Assembly: GCA_016222945.1 (NCBI GenBank) | Contig: JACRPY010000002.1 | Span: 801,600-865,599 of the forward strand | Direction of reading: 5' to 3' | DNA: 64,000 bases | From: Methanobacterium sp. | GTDB lineage: Archaea > Methanobacteriota > Methanobacteria > Methanobacteriales > Methanobacteriaceae | Shown: positions 1 through 9,596 of the stretch, one piece after another | Numbering within the stretch: position 1 is the stretch's first letter | Layout: each line of letters opens with the position of its first letter | Notes under the pieces: generated by a model | Database searches by the model: none | What the model saw: only the letters and a program-made list of their open reading frames with translations | Told to the model about the DNA's origin: nothing | Translations under genes and position numbers: made by a program

Positions 1-1
1 A

Positions 2-1885
2 TACTACTTAGAATTTGAATCAAAAGCATTTCATGCGGGAATGATAGACACACTATCCTTGGAAGTTGCAGAATTAGCACAGATAAATCAATACGACTTA
101 AATAAAGGCGAAGCTGACGTTCCTATGATAGAAATTGGAATGGGTGCAGTTGACCGCGAAAAACCTGTTATATTGTGTATAGGTCACAACATAGTGCCCA
201 GTAGTGAAATTATTGACTATGCTGAAGAAATGGACTTATTGGAAGACCTGGAAATTTGCGGACTTTGTTGTAGTGCCATAGAAATGGGAAGGTACTCTTC
301 AAAATCAAAGATCATAGGCCCTATTTCTCGTCAGCTTATGTTTATAAAATCCGGAATACCTGATGTGGTGGTTCTGGACGAACAATGTATAAGGGCGGAT
401 ATTTTTGAACTCTGTGCTGAAAAAAATATACCCATTATCACTACCAGTGACAATTGTTCTTTAGGACTCCCTGATAAAACCAAAGAAACTCATTACAAAA
501 TTGTTAATGAAATACTGACTGGAAAAATACCTGGTGCTCTAATAAGGGATAGTGAAAAAGTTGGAAAGGCTGCTGTTGATTTAGTAATCAGGATCAAAGA
601 AAAGAATGAGATTCATAGTCGATTAAAAAAGTTAAATCCTGATGAAATTGATATCTTCGAAGCTGACACTAAATGTACTACTTGCACACATTGTGATACT
701 TCATGTCTTGAAGTTAAACGAAAAAGTTGTGACAAAAGTTTTATCTCAGAAGTTGAAAATGATATAGGTCCATATATTGATCTATGTAACTCTTGCGGAC
801 AATGCAATAGAACATGTCCAGCTATGCTGCCTATCAAAGAAGCTTTTGAAGAAGCTAAAAATGGAGACATATCTCTCATGTCTAGTTTTTATGGTAAATG
901 TGTGGGTTGTGGTAACTGTATGGAGCAATGTGAAAAAAACATACCTCTGATTGATATTATAAGATTAGCTTCCGAGAAAAAAATTGATTCAGAAAAATTT
1001 TTGATGAGAACTGGACGGGGGCCGATTCAGGATGTTGAAATACGGAAAGTAGGAGCATCCATAGTTTTTGGTGATATACCTGGAGTTATAGCACTTGCAG
1101 GATGCTCCAACTACACTAATGGGGAAGTAGAAGTCCATAAAATAGCAGAAGAATTTTTAAAAAGAGGTTACATAGTTTTAGCGGCTGGATGTGCCGCTAT
1201 GGACATTTCACTTCAAAAAGACGAAGAGGGTAAAACTTTATATGAAAAATACAGTGGAGATTTTGATAGAGGAGGACTCCTTAATTTAGGGCCTTGTGTT
1301 GCAAATGCCCATGCAATTGGTAGTGCCATAAAAATAGCCAATATTTTTGCTAATGTACCTCTGGAAAATAACTTCACTGAAATTGCTGATTACATATTGA
1401 ACAGGATAGGTGTTTGTGTAATTGCATGGGGAGCTATGTCTCAAAAAGCATTTGCAATAGCCACTGGAGCCAACCGATGGGGAATCCCTGCAGTAATTGG
1501 CCCTCAAGCATCAAAATACAAGCGATTATATCTTGGAAACGACCGAGAATTAAGGGATATTAAAGACAAAAGAGACGGAACAGAAGTAATGTGTGAACCT
1601 GCCCCTGTACATCTAGCATATTCTGCTGAAAGCCTGAATGAATGCATGATAATGGCAGCGAAATTATGTATTAGGCCAAACGATAATCCTAGGGGAAGAA
1701 TGATCAAATTAACCAATTATGTAGATATCTACAATAGATTCTATGGTTGCATGCCTCCAGATATAAATCAGTATGTGAGAAGTGAGAAAGAAATTCCCTA
1801 TCAAAGAAAAGATGAAATTAAGGAGAAACTTTCAGAAAATAACTGGGAGCCAAGAAAAAGTCCGCATGAACCTTCAATTTTATGA
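2..1885 (+). CDS. cdhA: CO dehydrogenase/acetyl-CoA decarbonylase-synthase alpha subunit (CdhA), 5' end outside window
   Basis: This is the catalytic nickel-iron CO dehydrogenase subunit of the acetyl-CoA decarbonylase/synthase complex, which interconverts CO2 and CO for acetyl-CoA synthesis. The reading frame is open to the left edge, so the true start lies upstream; full-length CdhA is roughly 750-800 residues. Two ferredoxin-like 4Fe-4S motifs are visible near 785-820 (CNSCGQCNRTC) and 896-931 (CVGCGNCMEQC). Further cysteine groups that fit the C-cluster region are GLCCSAIE near 260, GCAAMD near 1190 and GPCVANAH near 1293. In the usual operon cdhB follows at once. Here a separate ferredoxin follows after a terminator-like hairpin, so this may be a solitary CdhA paralogue. 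Confidence 0.93.
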   Translation, partial: YYLEFESKAFHAGMIDTLSLEVAELAQINQYDLNKGEADVPMIEIGMGAVDREKPVILCIGHNIVPSSEIIDYAEEMDLLEDLEICGLCCSAIEMGRYSSKSKIIGPISRQLMFIKSGIPDVVVLDEQCIRADIFELCAEKNIPIITTSDNCSLGLPDKTKETHYKIVNEILTGKIPGALIRDSEKVGKAAVDLVIRIKEKNEIHSRLKKLNPDEIDIFEADTKCTTCTHCDTSCLEVKRKSCDKSFISEVENDIGPYIDLCNSCGQCNRTCPAMLPIKEAFEEAKNGDISLMSSFYGKCVGCGNCMEQCEKNIPLIDIIRLASEKKIDSEKFLMRTGRGPIQDVEIRKVGASIVFGDIPGVIALAGCSNYTNGEVEVHKIAEEFLKRGYIVLAAGCAAMDISLQKDEEGKTLYEKYSGDFDRGGLLNLGPCVANAHAIGSAIKIANIFANVPLENNFTEIADYILNRIGVCVIAWGAMSQKAFAIATGANRWGIPAVIGPQASKYKRLYLGNDRELRDIKDKRDGTEVMCEPAPVHLAYSAESLNECMIMAAKLCIRPNDNPRGRMIKLTNYVDIYNRFYGCMPPDINQYVRSEKEIPYQRKDEIKEKLSENNWEPRKSPHEPSIL

Positions 1886-1887
1886 GT

Positions 1888-1958
1888 CTGAGAATTAATT
1901 AATTAATTTCTCAAATAACCGCCTCCAAATTTAATTCTCAGGCTTCATATTTTTTTTA
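1888..1958 (+). terminator. Hairpin plus T-run after cdhA
   Basis: An 11-base perfect inverted repeat (CTGAGAATTAA at 1888-1898 and TTAATTCTCAG at 1931-1941) is followed by a run of T at about 1950-1957. It sits directly behind the cdhA stop codon. A terminator or mRNA 3'-end element is the simplest reading. Confidence 0.55.
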
Positions 1959-2023
1959 AAAACTTAATTAGACATATAATTTTAATTTAAACGGGTTAAT
2001 TCCCACTAATCTAGGTGAAAAAA

Positions 2024-2401
2024 ATGAATCCACGGATAATGATAAAAAATCCATTAAAATGTTACAAATGTAATTTATGCCTGGAAAAATGTAAAGAAAT
2101 ACATGGAATTAGTAGAATAAAAAAAATTGAGGATATACCTTCATTTTGTAAGCAATGTGATGACGCACCCTGTGAAAAAGCATGTCGGGTAAATGCCATA
2201 ACATTAAAAAATAATATAGTGGTAGTTAATGATAAACTCTGTGTGGGATGTAAAATGTGTCTGGAAGTTTGTCCATATAAAGGAATATTTGTCAAGGATC
2301 TTACAGCCCATAAATGCACACTATGTCTAGATTCCAATCAAATAACACCAGCATGCATAGAGGCATGTCAGGATAGGATACTGGTGGTTAAATGTGAATG
2401 A
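2024..2401 (+). CDS. Four-cluster 4Fe-4S ferredoxin (CooF/HycB-like)
   Basis: This 125-residue iron-sulfur electron carrier has four cysteine groups in order: CYKCNLCLEKC, CKQCDDAPCEKAC, CVGCKMCLEVC and CTLC followed by CIEAC. That pattern is typical of CooF/HycB-type electron-transfer subunits. The ATG at 2024 is preferred over an in-frame GTG at 2015 because AGGTGA at 2013-2018 is then a well-spaced ribosome binding site. It lies between the CO dehydrogenase subunit and acetyl-CoA synthetase. A role in passing electrons to or from CdhA is plausible, but that is inference from position and family. Confidence 0.85.
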   Translation: MNPRIMIKNPLKCYKCNLCLEKCKEIHGISRIKKIEDIPSFCKQCDDAPCEKACRVNAITLKNNIVVVNDKLCVGCKMCLEVCPYKGIFVKDLTAHKCTLCLDSNQITPACIEACQDRILVVKCE

Positions 2402-2441
2402 ATGATAGGTAGTCAATATGACCTATTTTAAAGGGAATAAA

Positions 2442-4394
2442 TTAAAGAGCATTATCCAATCCATCAACAGCTTCAGGATTTGCAAGGGTACTTATATCGC
2501 CCACATCCTCTCCTTTTACTTTAGCTTTAATCACTCTACGCATAATCTTTCCAGATCTTGTTTTAGGAAGATCATCAACAAATCCAATGTAAGATGGACT
2601 GGCTATAGGTCCAATTTCGGCTCTTACATGTTCTCTTAAGGCGTGTTTAAGTTTAGGGGATGATTCATAATTTTCTTTTAAAGTTACAAATGCTGCAATT
2701 TCTTCACCTTTAAGTAAATCTGGTTTTCCAACCACTGCTGCTTCCACCACAGCATGATGACTTACTAAAGCAGATTCAACCTCAGCAGTACTTATCCTGT
2801 GTCCGGCTACATTTAATACATCATCTTCCCTTCCTTGAATCCAGAAATAACCTTCTTTATCTACACGAGCCACATCTCCGCTTAAATATTGATTAGGAAA
2901 CTCGCTCCAGTAGGATTCCACATAGCGTTCTGGTTCTCCAAAAAGAGTTCTAAACATGGCAGGCCAAGGAGTTTTAATCACAAGATGCCCTCCACCTTCA
3001 GTAATAGCGTTTCCGGAATCATCCAGTATTTCTGCCTTAACAGTTGGAAACGGTTTAAGTGCAGAACCAGGTTTTAAATTAGAGATAGGTAAGGGTGTTA
3101 TCATGTGCATCCCTGTTTCGGTTTGCCACCATGTGTCCATAATAGGACATTTTCTGTTTCCAATGTGTTTGTAGTACCATATCCAAGCTTCTGGATTAAT
3201 GGGCTCTCCTACAGAGCCTAAAATCCTCAAAGTACTTAAATCATGTTTTTGAGGCCATTTTTCCCCATATTTCATGAACATTCGCACTGTAGTAGGGGCT
3301 GTATAAAAAACACTGACTCCATAATCTTCAACCATGTTCCATAATCTTCCAGGGTCAGGATAATCTGGAGTTCCTTCATACATTAATGATGTAGCTCCCA
3401 TTATGAGCGGAGCATACACAATATAGCTGTGTCCGGTGATCCAGCCAATATCTGCTGCACACCACCATATATCTTCATCTTTAATGTCAAAAACGAGTTT
3501 AAGAGTAGTGTATGTTCCTACTGCATATCCTGCATGTGTGTGCAGAACTCCTTTTGGTTTTCCCGTGGTTCCGGATGTGTAAAGAATAAATAAAGGATCT
3601 TCTGAATCTAATTCTTCAGTAGGGCAATTAGGACTTTCTTTTTGCAGGGCATCGTCCCAATAACTGTCCCTACCCTTTTTCATATAGGCTCCGCATTCGC
3701 AGTTTTTAACTACAATTACATTTTCAATGCTTGGTATTTTATCCATTACTGTGTCTAAAGTATCTTTTAGTTTAATTACTTTTCCTCGACGGTGAAATCC
3801 ATCTGCAGTTATGGCTACTTTTGCTTTAGCATCATTAGCCCTTTCCTGGAATGCTTTGGCCCAAAAACCTGAAAATACCACACTGTGCACTGCTCCTATC
3901 TTTGCACAGGCCAGCATGGCAATAGGAAGTTCCAGAATCATGGGAAGATAAATACTTACCCGATCACCCTTTTCTACACCCATATTCTTTAATGCATTGG
4001 CTAATCGATTAACTTCTCGATATAATTCAAAATAAGTTAGTTTACGGACTTCTCCTGTTTCACTTTCCCATATATAGGCAACTTTATTCTTTCTCCAGTT
4101 TTTCACATGTCTATCCAGAGCATTATGCACAATATTAAATTTTCCATCTAAAAACCATTCTGCATGGGGTGGTTTCCATTTTAAAACTTTTTTGTAGCTT
4201 TTAAACCATTCAAGTTCATTTGCAAGTTCATCCCAGAACCATTCAGGATTTGCACCTGTTTTTTGGAGTAAATCATCGTAGTTTTCTATTTTATGTTTAT
4301 TCATCCATTGCATGATATTGCTTTCGTTTATAATTTCCTCTGAAGGTTTAAAAATCCGTTCTTCTTTAAGCAGAGCATCTAAATCCTTTGGCAT
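2442..4394 (-). CDS. acs: Acetyl-CoA synthetase, AMP-forming
   Basis: It activates acetate with ATP and CoA to acetyl-CoA, AMP and pyrophosphate. The 650-residue length is standard for Acs. The adenylation P-loop (YTSGTTGKPKG) and the C-terminal catalytic lysine motif (PKTRSGKIMRR) are both present, as is the GREDDVLNVAGHR hinge. The ATG is preceded by GAGGAGAT at good spacing. It converges on the ferredoxin gene. In a methanogen that cannot grow on acetate this enzyme would serve acetate assimilation, which fits the neighbouring CO dehydrogenase subunit. Confidence 0.95.
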   Translation of the reverse strand: MPKDLDALLKEERIFKPSEEIINESNIMQWMNKHKIENYDDLLQKTGANPEWFWDELANELEWFKSYKKVLKWKPPHAEWFLDGKFNIVHNALDRHVKNWRKNKVAYIWESETGEVRKLTYFELYREVNRLANALKNMGVEKGDRVSIYLPMILELPIAMLACAKIGAVHSVVFSGFWAKAFQERANDAKAKVAITADGFHRRGKVIKLKDTLDTVMDKIPSIENVIVVKNCECGAYMKKGRDSYWDDALQKESPNCPTEELDSEDPLFILYTSGTTGKPKGVLHTHAGYAVGTYTTLKLVFDIKDEDIWWCAADIGWITGHSYIVYAPLIMGATSLMYEGTPDYPDPGRLWNMVEDYGVSVFYTAPTTVRMFMKYGEKWPQKHDLSTLRILGSVGEPINPEAWIWYYKHIGNRKCPIMDTWWQTETGMHMITPLPISNLKPGSALKPFPTVKAEILDDSGNAITEGGGHLVIKTPWPAMFRTLFGEPERYVESYWSEFPNQYLSGDVARVDKEGYFWIQGREDDVLNVAGHRISTAEVESALVSHHAVVEAAVVGKPDLLKGEEIAAFVTLKENYESSPKLKHALREHVRAEIGPIASPSYIGFVDDLPKTRSGKIMRRVIKAKVKGEDVGDISTLANPEAVDGLDNAL

Positions 4395-4568
4395 TTTATC
4401 TCCTCAAGCTTAGAATATTTCAATATCAAATCACTGCTTACTATTATCTAATTTGAACAAAATAAATTAACTGATTTTTACAATGATTAATTAAATAAAA
4501 ATAAATTGGAAAATTTTTTATTATTCATTGAATGGAATATTCAAGACTCTTATCAAAATTAAGTTTAT

Positions 4569-6092
4569 CTATTTAACTTTCAGGGCTATTAAAATCATAT
4601 CATCAAACTGAGGCTTATCTTTGCTGAAAAATAAGATTTCTTTTTTTATAGTCCCAACTAAATCTTTTGATGGTAAGTCATAATTCTCTTTAATAAACTG
4701 TTTAAGCCTTTCAATTCCAAAAAGTTCTTCTTTTTTATTTAAAGCGTTAATAATACTATCTGTATAAAGAATAAGGATATCTCCCGAGCTTAAACCTATT
4801 TCTTTTTCTTTAAATTCTATATTTATTATTTTACCTAAATTGAAATCCTCATCTACAAGTTCTATAATATCTCCAGTATCCTTTTTGAAAACTAAAGGAG
4901 AATCATGTCCAGCATTAATATAGCTAAGAGTTTTATTTTTCAAGTCTAATACGGTATAAAATAAGGATAAATCAATTCCAGAGTCTGCTTCGACCATTAC
5001 CAGCTTATTTAAGTACTCCATTACTTCAGAAGCTTGATGAGTTTCCCTGGCTTTTGTTTGAACTATTGTTTTGGATAGGGCCATTAAAAGAGCTGCTGGA
5101 ACACCTTTTTCAGAAACATTTGCAATGGCAATGCCTATTTTGTTATCTGTAAGTGGAATAAAATCGTAAAACTCTCCTCCCACCTCTTTTGCAGGAATAT
5201 TAAGTGCAGCAATGTCAAAATCATTTAACAAGGGGATTGCATCTGGCAAAAAAGTCTCCTGAATTTTTTGTGCAACTTTTAACTCATTCTTTTTCCTTTC
5301 AAGCTCGTCAAAATACATATCTCTTTCTTTTGTAGTTTTCTTCTCTTTTAAAAGATTTGATATAATATATGAGAAAACGAGGATACCCAGAGCATTTGCA
5401 AGAATCATAGGAATACTAAGTTCTTCAACTATTGCAAGCGCTTGTGAATAGGGTTTTACAATAAGAAGTGCTAATAACATATGGAATGCTTCCATTAAAA
5501 CGGCAAATACTACAGCGCCAAAAATTCCAATGAATTTACGTCCATTTGCTAAAAATACGAGTCCTGCAAATAATCCTGCAAGAATTGTAGCAATTGAACA
5601 TGCTAATGTGGTTGGACCTTCTAAAAAGAAATATCTGAAAAGTCCACCAATAAGTCCGGCTCCTAATCCTATTATGGGTCCACCAACTAAACCTGCAATC
5701 ATAGGGCCGAGATCCCTGACATTTGCAATGGCACCAAAGACATCTACTCCAGAAAAGGATCCAAAAATGGAAATTACTCCAAAGATTAATATGATAATGG
5801 CCTGATTTTTAAGAGTAAATTTTCCGTCAAGTATTTCCTGAAAATATTTAATACGTGAAACAATATAAGCGATTACAATAATTACACATGTTTTTTCTAT
5901 AAGTACCAGTAAAGAATGTAATGTAAGGGGTAATGATTCTTCTCCTCCCTCTAAAATAAGCAATACGCTTATACTTCCTATTACTGCAATTAATGCATGA
6001 AGGTTTAATATCTTATGCTCTTCATTAACTCTTAAATAATTCTTTATTTTCGAAAAAGCAGATTCTATTCGTTTTTTCTGTAATTCTGTCAA
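4569..6092 (-). CDS. Membrane sensor with LytS-like 5TM domain and SpoIIE-like phosphatase domain
   Basis: The first ~250 residues hold several hydrophobic segments with glycine-rich turns (GPMIAGLVGGPIIGLGAGLIGG), resembling the 5TM-5TMR_LYT sensor domain. A short coiled coil follows, then a PP2C-type SpoIIE domain over the last ~240 residues. The metal-binding motifs are altered: VGGEFYD replaces the usual GGDFYD near residue 305, and ANVSEKG replaces the usual ADVSGKG near residue 324. The late motifs (LYTDS, FDDMILIAL) are kept. It may be a weak or inactive phosphatase. The start is uncertain: TTG at 6092 has AGGTG in front of it, while GTG at 6101 does not. The stop codon is TAG. Confidence 0.82.
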   Translation of the reverse strand: MTELQKKRIESAFSKIKNYLRVNEEHKILNLHALIAVIGSISVLLILEGGEESLPLTLHSLLVLIEKTCVIIVIAYIVSRIKYFQEILDGKFTLKNQAIIILIFGVISIFGSFSGVDVFGAIANVRDLGPMIAGLVGGPIIGLGAGLIGGLFRYFFLEGPTTLACSIATILAGLFAGLVFLANGRKFIGIFGAVVFAVLMEAFHMLLALLIVKPYSQALAIVEELSIPMILANALGILVFSYIISNLLKEKKTTKERDMYFDELERKKNELKVAQKIQETFLPDAIPLLNDFDIAALNIPAKEVGGEFYDFIPLTDNKIGIAIANVSEKGVPAALLMALSKTIVQTKARETHQASEVMEYLNKLVMVEADSGIDLSLFYTVLDLKNKTLSYINAGHDSPLVFKKDTGDIIELVDEDFNLGKIINIEFKEKEIGLSSGDILILYTDSIINALNKKEELFGIERLKQFIKENYDLPSKDLVGTIKKEILFFSKDKPQFDDMILIALKVK

Positions 6093-6473
6093 ATTTAACA
6101 CCTGATATAATAAGAAAATCAGTTTCTTAAAAAATTTTAGTGAAGTAAGCTTGTAAATTTATTTTATTATATTCATTTAGTTTATTCTTTATTGATTATT
6201 CATTTTAAAAACTATTTGGAAAAGTCTATATATTATTTGATTTACGATTTTAATAACTTTGAAAATTAAATGATCTTTCTTCTGCTATGAATAATTAATA
6301 TAAAATAATGAAAAATAGAATTTATTAATCATTGAATTAATTTTTTTTACCATTTATGTTATGTAAATAGGAATAGATCAAAAAAAATGAGCAAATTGCA
6401 TTAATATAATAAATCTGCAAGAATTTGTTGAAATAGATTAACTTTAATAAAATTAAAGATCATAAACCTATCA
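6093..6473. promoter_or_regulatory. Intergenic region with divergent promoters; leaderless promoter for the TPP enzyme
   Basis: This very AT-rich gap separates divergent genes. TTTAATAA at 6443-6450 lies about 24-31 bases before the ATG at 6474, which has no ribosome binding site, so a leaderless transcript is likely. I see no small gene, repeat or RNA structure in the rest. Confidence 0.4.
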
Positions 6474-8081
6474 ATGAATCCATCAGACCATAAAATAAGA
6501 TGTGCAGATGCGTTGATTAAAATTTTAGAATCTGATAATGTAAAGTTTATTTTTGGACATCCTGGAGAGCAGATTTTACCATTTTACGATGCATTAAGAA
6601 AATCTGACATTGAACACGTCTTAATGCGCCATGAACAGGGTGCAGTGCATGCTGCAGATGGATATGCAAGAGCATCTGGTTATTTTGGTGTTTGTGTTGC
6701 AACAGCAGGTCCCGGAGCGTTAAATTTAACTATGGGTGTTGCTACAGCGTTTAAAGACTCAATACCTATGATTGTAATTACTGGGGATGTGCCAAGGGAT
6801 CTTAAAGGTCAAAACACGTTCCAGGATATAAATATTGTTGATGTTTTCAAGCCAATCACCTTAGAATCATTTAATATTAAAGATCCAGAAGATGGCGTAG
6901 TAAAATTAAAAATGGCAATTAATTCATTTAAAAATGGGAAAACTGGACCTATTCATTTAAATTTTCCTAAAGATGTTTTAAATGAAAACATACGTGAGGA
7001 TGTAATGGATCATGAAGTTGAAAATTCAACTCATGTCTCATTAAATGGGACTGATGATGCAATTAAATTAATAGAAATGTCAAAGAGGCCACTTATTCTT
7101 GCCGGAACTGGAGTTATATGGGCACATGCTGTGGAGGAACTTAGAGATTTTATTCTAAAATATAAAATTCCAGTTACAACAACCTACTCTGCAAGGGGCG
7201 TTTTACCAGAAAACAACCCTCTTTGTCTGGGAATGATTGGATTGAGAGGTACAACAGCAGCAAATTATGCTGGAGGAAGTTGTGACCTTATAATTGCTAT
7301 TGGATGCAGATTCTCAGAAAGAACTAAAATAGGGATTGGAAAAACTAAAATAATCCATATTAACCCTGATGGTGAAGTTTTAGATGGTGATATTAAAATT
7401 CAAGGTGATGCAGGCCAATTTTTAGATAAAATAAGTAATATAAATATTAAAAACACCAGAGAATGGCTTAAAGAACTTGAAAACCATAAAAGAACATTTG
7501 ATGTTAAAACAGATTATCATGATGTTCCAATTAAACCTCAAAGAGCTATAAAAGAAATATTAGATGCTTCAGATGAATCTATAACAATTAGTGATGCTGG
7601 AACGCATACAACATGGGTTACACTACTTAAACAAGCTCTTCAACCTTCAGAATTGATTTTTTCTGGAGGATTTGGACCAATGGGCTACGGGCTTCCAGCA
7701 GCAATAGGTGCAAAACTTGCAAAACCACAAAAAAAAGTGGTTTTAATAGTTGGCGACGGCGGATTCCAAATGACAATGGAGGAACTTGCAGTAATCGCCC
7801 AGAATAAGCTTCCCATATTAATTTGTATCATAAATAACTGCTGTCTTGGAATTATAAAGCAGTGGCAGAATATGCATTACAGCAAACAGTATGAAGTTGA
7901 ACTTGAAAATCCGGATTTTATTGAAATTGCAAAGGCCTACAGAATTAGAGCAGAGAGAATAGAATCTCCAGAAGAAATATTTAAATCAGTTAAAAATGCT
8001 TTAGAATTGGATGAACCTTATTTAATTGATATGATGGTGGATAAAGAAGAAGGGATAATTTTACCTAAAATAATCTCATAA
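6474..8081 (+). CDS. Thiamine pyrophosphate-dependent enzyme, acetolactate synthase-like
   Basis: This 535-residue protein has the three-domain TPP enzyme layout. The cofactor-activating glutamate is E54 in RHEQGA, and the TPP/Mg motif GDGGFQM begins near residue 427 and ends in NN. The fold matches the acetolactate synthase large-subunit family, but the substrate cannot be read from sequence and no regulatory small subunit is adjacent. It is probably a paralogue of IlvB rather than the biosynthetic enzyme. A radical SAM gene follows after 54 bases and may be co-transcribed. Confidence 0.85.
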   Translation: MNPSDHKIRCADALIKILESDNVKFIFGHPGEQILPFYDALRKSDIEHVLMRHEQGAVHAADGYARASGYFGVCVATAGPGALNLTMGVATAFKDSIPMIVITGDVPRDLKGQNTFQDINIVDVFKPITLESFNIKDPEDGVVKLKMAINSFKNGKTGPIHLNFPKDVLNENIREDVMDHEVENSTHVSLNGTDDAIKLIEMSKRPLILAGTGVIWAHAVEELRDFILKYKIPVTTTYSARGVLPENNPLCLGMIGLRGTTAANYAGGSCDLIIAIGCRFSERTKIGIGKTKIIHINPDGEVLDGDIKIQGDAGQFLDKISNINIKNTREWLKELENHKRTFDVKTDYHDVPIKPQRAIKEILDASDESITISDAGTHTTWVTLLKQALQPSELIFSGGFGPMGYGLPAAIGAKLAKPQKKVVLIVGDGGFQMTMEELAVIAQNKLPILICIINNCCLGIIKQWQNMHYSKQYEVELENPDFIEIAKAYRIRAERIESPEEIFKSVKNALELDEPYLIDMMVDKEEGIILPKIIS

Positions 8082-8135
8082 CAAATGTTATTTAAGGTTA
8101 CAGTATGAATATGTAAACAATAGTAAGGTGAACAC

Positions 8136-9494
8136 ATGAAGGTTTTATTAATAAATCCTCCAGATACTGCATCTAAATATAAATTCATAGGCCTTGTAGC
8201 TCCGCCATTAGGTATATCCTACATAGCGGCGGTTCTTGAAGAAAATGGAATTGATGTAAGGATAATAGACGGTTCTGCCCTTGAAATGACGTGGAAAGAA
8301 CTGGAAAAAGATATTCAAAAATATTCACCGGATATAATAGCCGTAACTGCATTAACGCCCACAATTATTCAAGCCCTTAAAACTGCAAGAATTGCTAAAA
8401 GTGTCTGTCCTGATGCGTATATAGTTTTAGGGGGTTATCACCCGACTTTTACACATAACGAACTTTTAAAGAATGAATTTATAGACATTATAGTTTGTGG
8501 TGAAGGCGAATACACCATGCTGGAGCTTGCAGAGGCTATAGAAAATGGTGGGGATTTAAGGGAAGTTAAAGGAATCGCCACCAGAGAATTTAGGACACCT
8601 CCAAGGCCAATAATAAAAGATTTAGATGAACTACCATTTCCTGCAAGACATCTTTTACCTATGGACAAATATAAAATTCTTAATATTAAATTACCAACAG
8701 GAACATTAATATCAGGCAGAGGATGCCCGCATCACTGCTCATTTTGTTCTTCATCAGCCATGCACGGTCATAAATTAAGGTCACGTTCATCAAAAAACGT
8801 AGTTGATGAAATGGAACATTTAATTGATGTTCATAATTCAAAAATGATTGCATTTATGGATGATACATTCACCATGAACAGGAAGAAGGTTGAAGAAGTT
8901 TGCAATGACATTAAAGAAAGAGACCTCGATGTATATTGGGGCTGCACTGCCCGTGTTGATACATTATCAACGAAAATTTTAGAGCAAATGAGGGATGCAG
9001 GATGTATCACTCTCTTTTTAGGTGTTGAATCGGGAGATCAACAGAATCTGGATAATCTAAATAAAAATGTTACTATTGATAGGATAAAAACAACATTTGA
9101 ACTTACAAAGAAGCTTGGAGTAAGAACAATCGCATCAGCAGTGCTGGGAATGCCTGGAGACACCCGTCAAAGCATTGAAAAGACAATAAATTTTGTAAAA
9201 ACCCTTAATCCGTCATATGCAATATTTTCACTGGCAACACCCTATCCTGGAACTGATTTTTATATGAATGCATCTAAACAGAATTTAATTAGAGTGGACG
9301 ACTGGTCAAAATACACATTACTAACTCCAGTATTAGAAACAGTTGACTGCTCTTTAGATGAGCTTAAAGAATTGCAGAGAAAAGCTTTCAGAAATTTTTA
9401 CTTGCGACCGGATTATATAATACGTCAAGCATGGACTGATGGATTTATAATTATAAAAACAGTTGCTGCCATAATTAGGGACGTAGGAAGGTAA
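8136..9494 (+). CDS. Radical SAM protein with N-terminal B12-binding-like domain
   Basis: The N-terminal ~140 residues resemble a cobalamin-binding Rossmann domain (PPLGISYIAA, VLGGYHPTF) but lack the DxHxxG cobalt-ligating motif. The radical SAM cluster motif CPHHCSFC (Cys about 197, 201, 204) follows, then a TIM-barrel with GVESGDQ and a C-terminal extension. The substrate is unknown; relatives include methylthiotransferase-like and lipid- or hopanoid-modifying enzymes. AAGGTGA precedes the ATG. The gene follows the TPP enzyme closely. Confidence 0.85.
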   Translation: MKVLLINPPDTASKYKFIGLVAPPLGISYIAAVLEENGIDVRIIDGSALEMTWKELEKDIQKYSPDIIAVTALTPTIIQALKTARIAKSVCPDAYIVLGGYHPTFTHNELLKNEFIDIIVCGEGEYTMLELAEAIENGGDLREVKGIATREFRTPPRPIIKDLDELPFPARHLLPMDKYKILNIKLPTGTLISGRGCPHHCSFCSSSAMHGHKLRSRSSKNVVDEMEHLIDVHNSKMIAFMDDTFTMNRKKVEEVCNDIKERDLDVYWGCTARVDTLSTKILEQMRDAGCITLFLGVESGDQQNLDNLNKNVTIDRIKTTFELTKKLGVRTIASAVLGMPGDTRQSIEKTINFVKTLNPSYAIFSLATPYPGTDFYMNASKQNLIRVDDWSKYTLLTPVLETVDCSLDELKELQRKAFRNFYLRPDYIIRQAWTDGFIIIKTVAAIIRDVGR

Positions 9495-9596
9495 GAAATA
9501 GTTTTTTAAACTCTAAATAAGTTTTTTTATGTAATTTTAAAATTCCAAAAAATTCAATTATTTTTTTTATTCAAAAATTAAAAATAAAAAAAAGAA

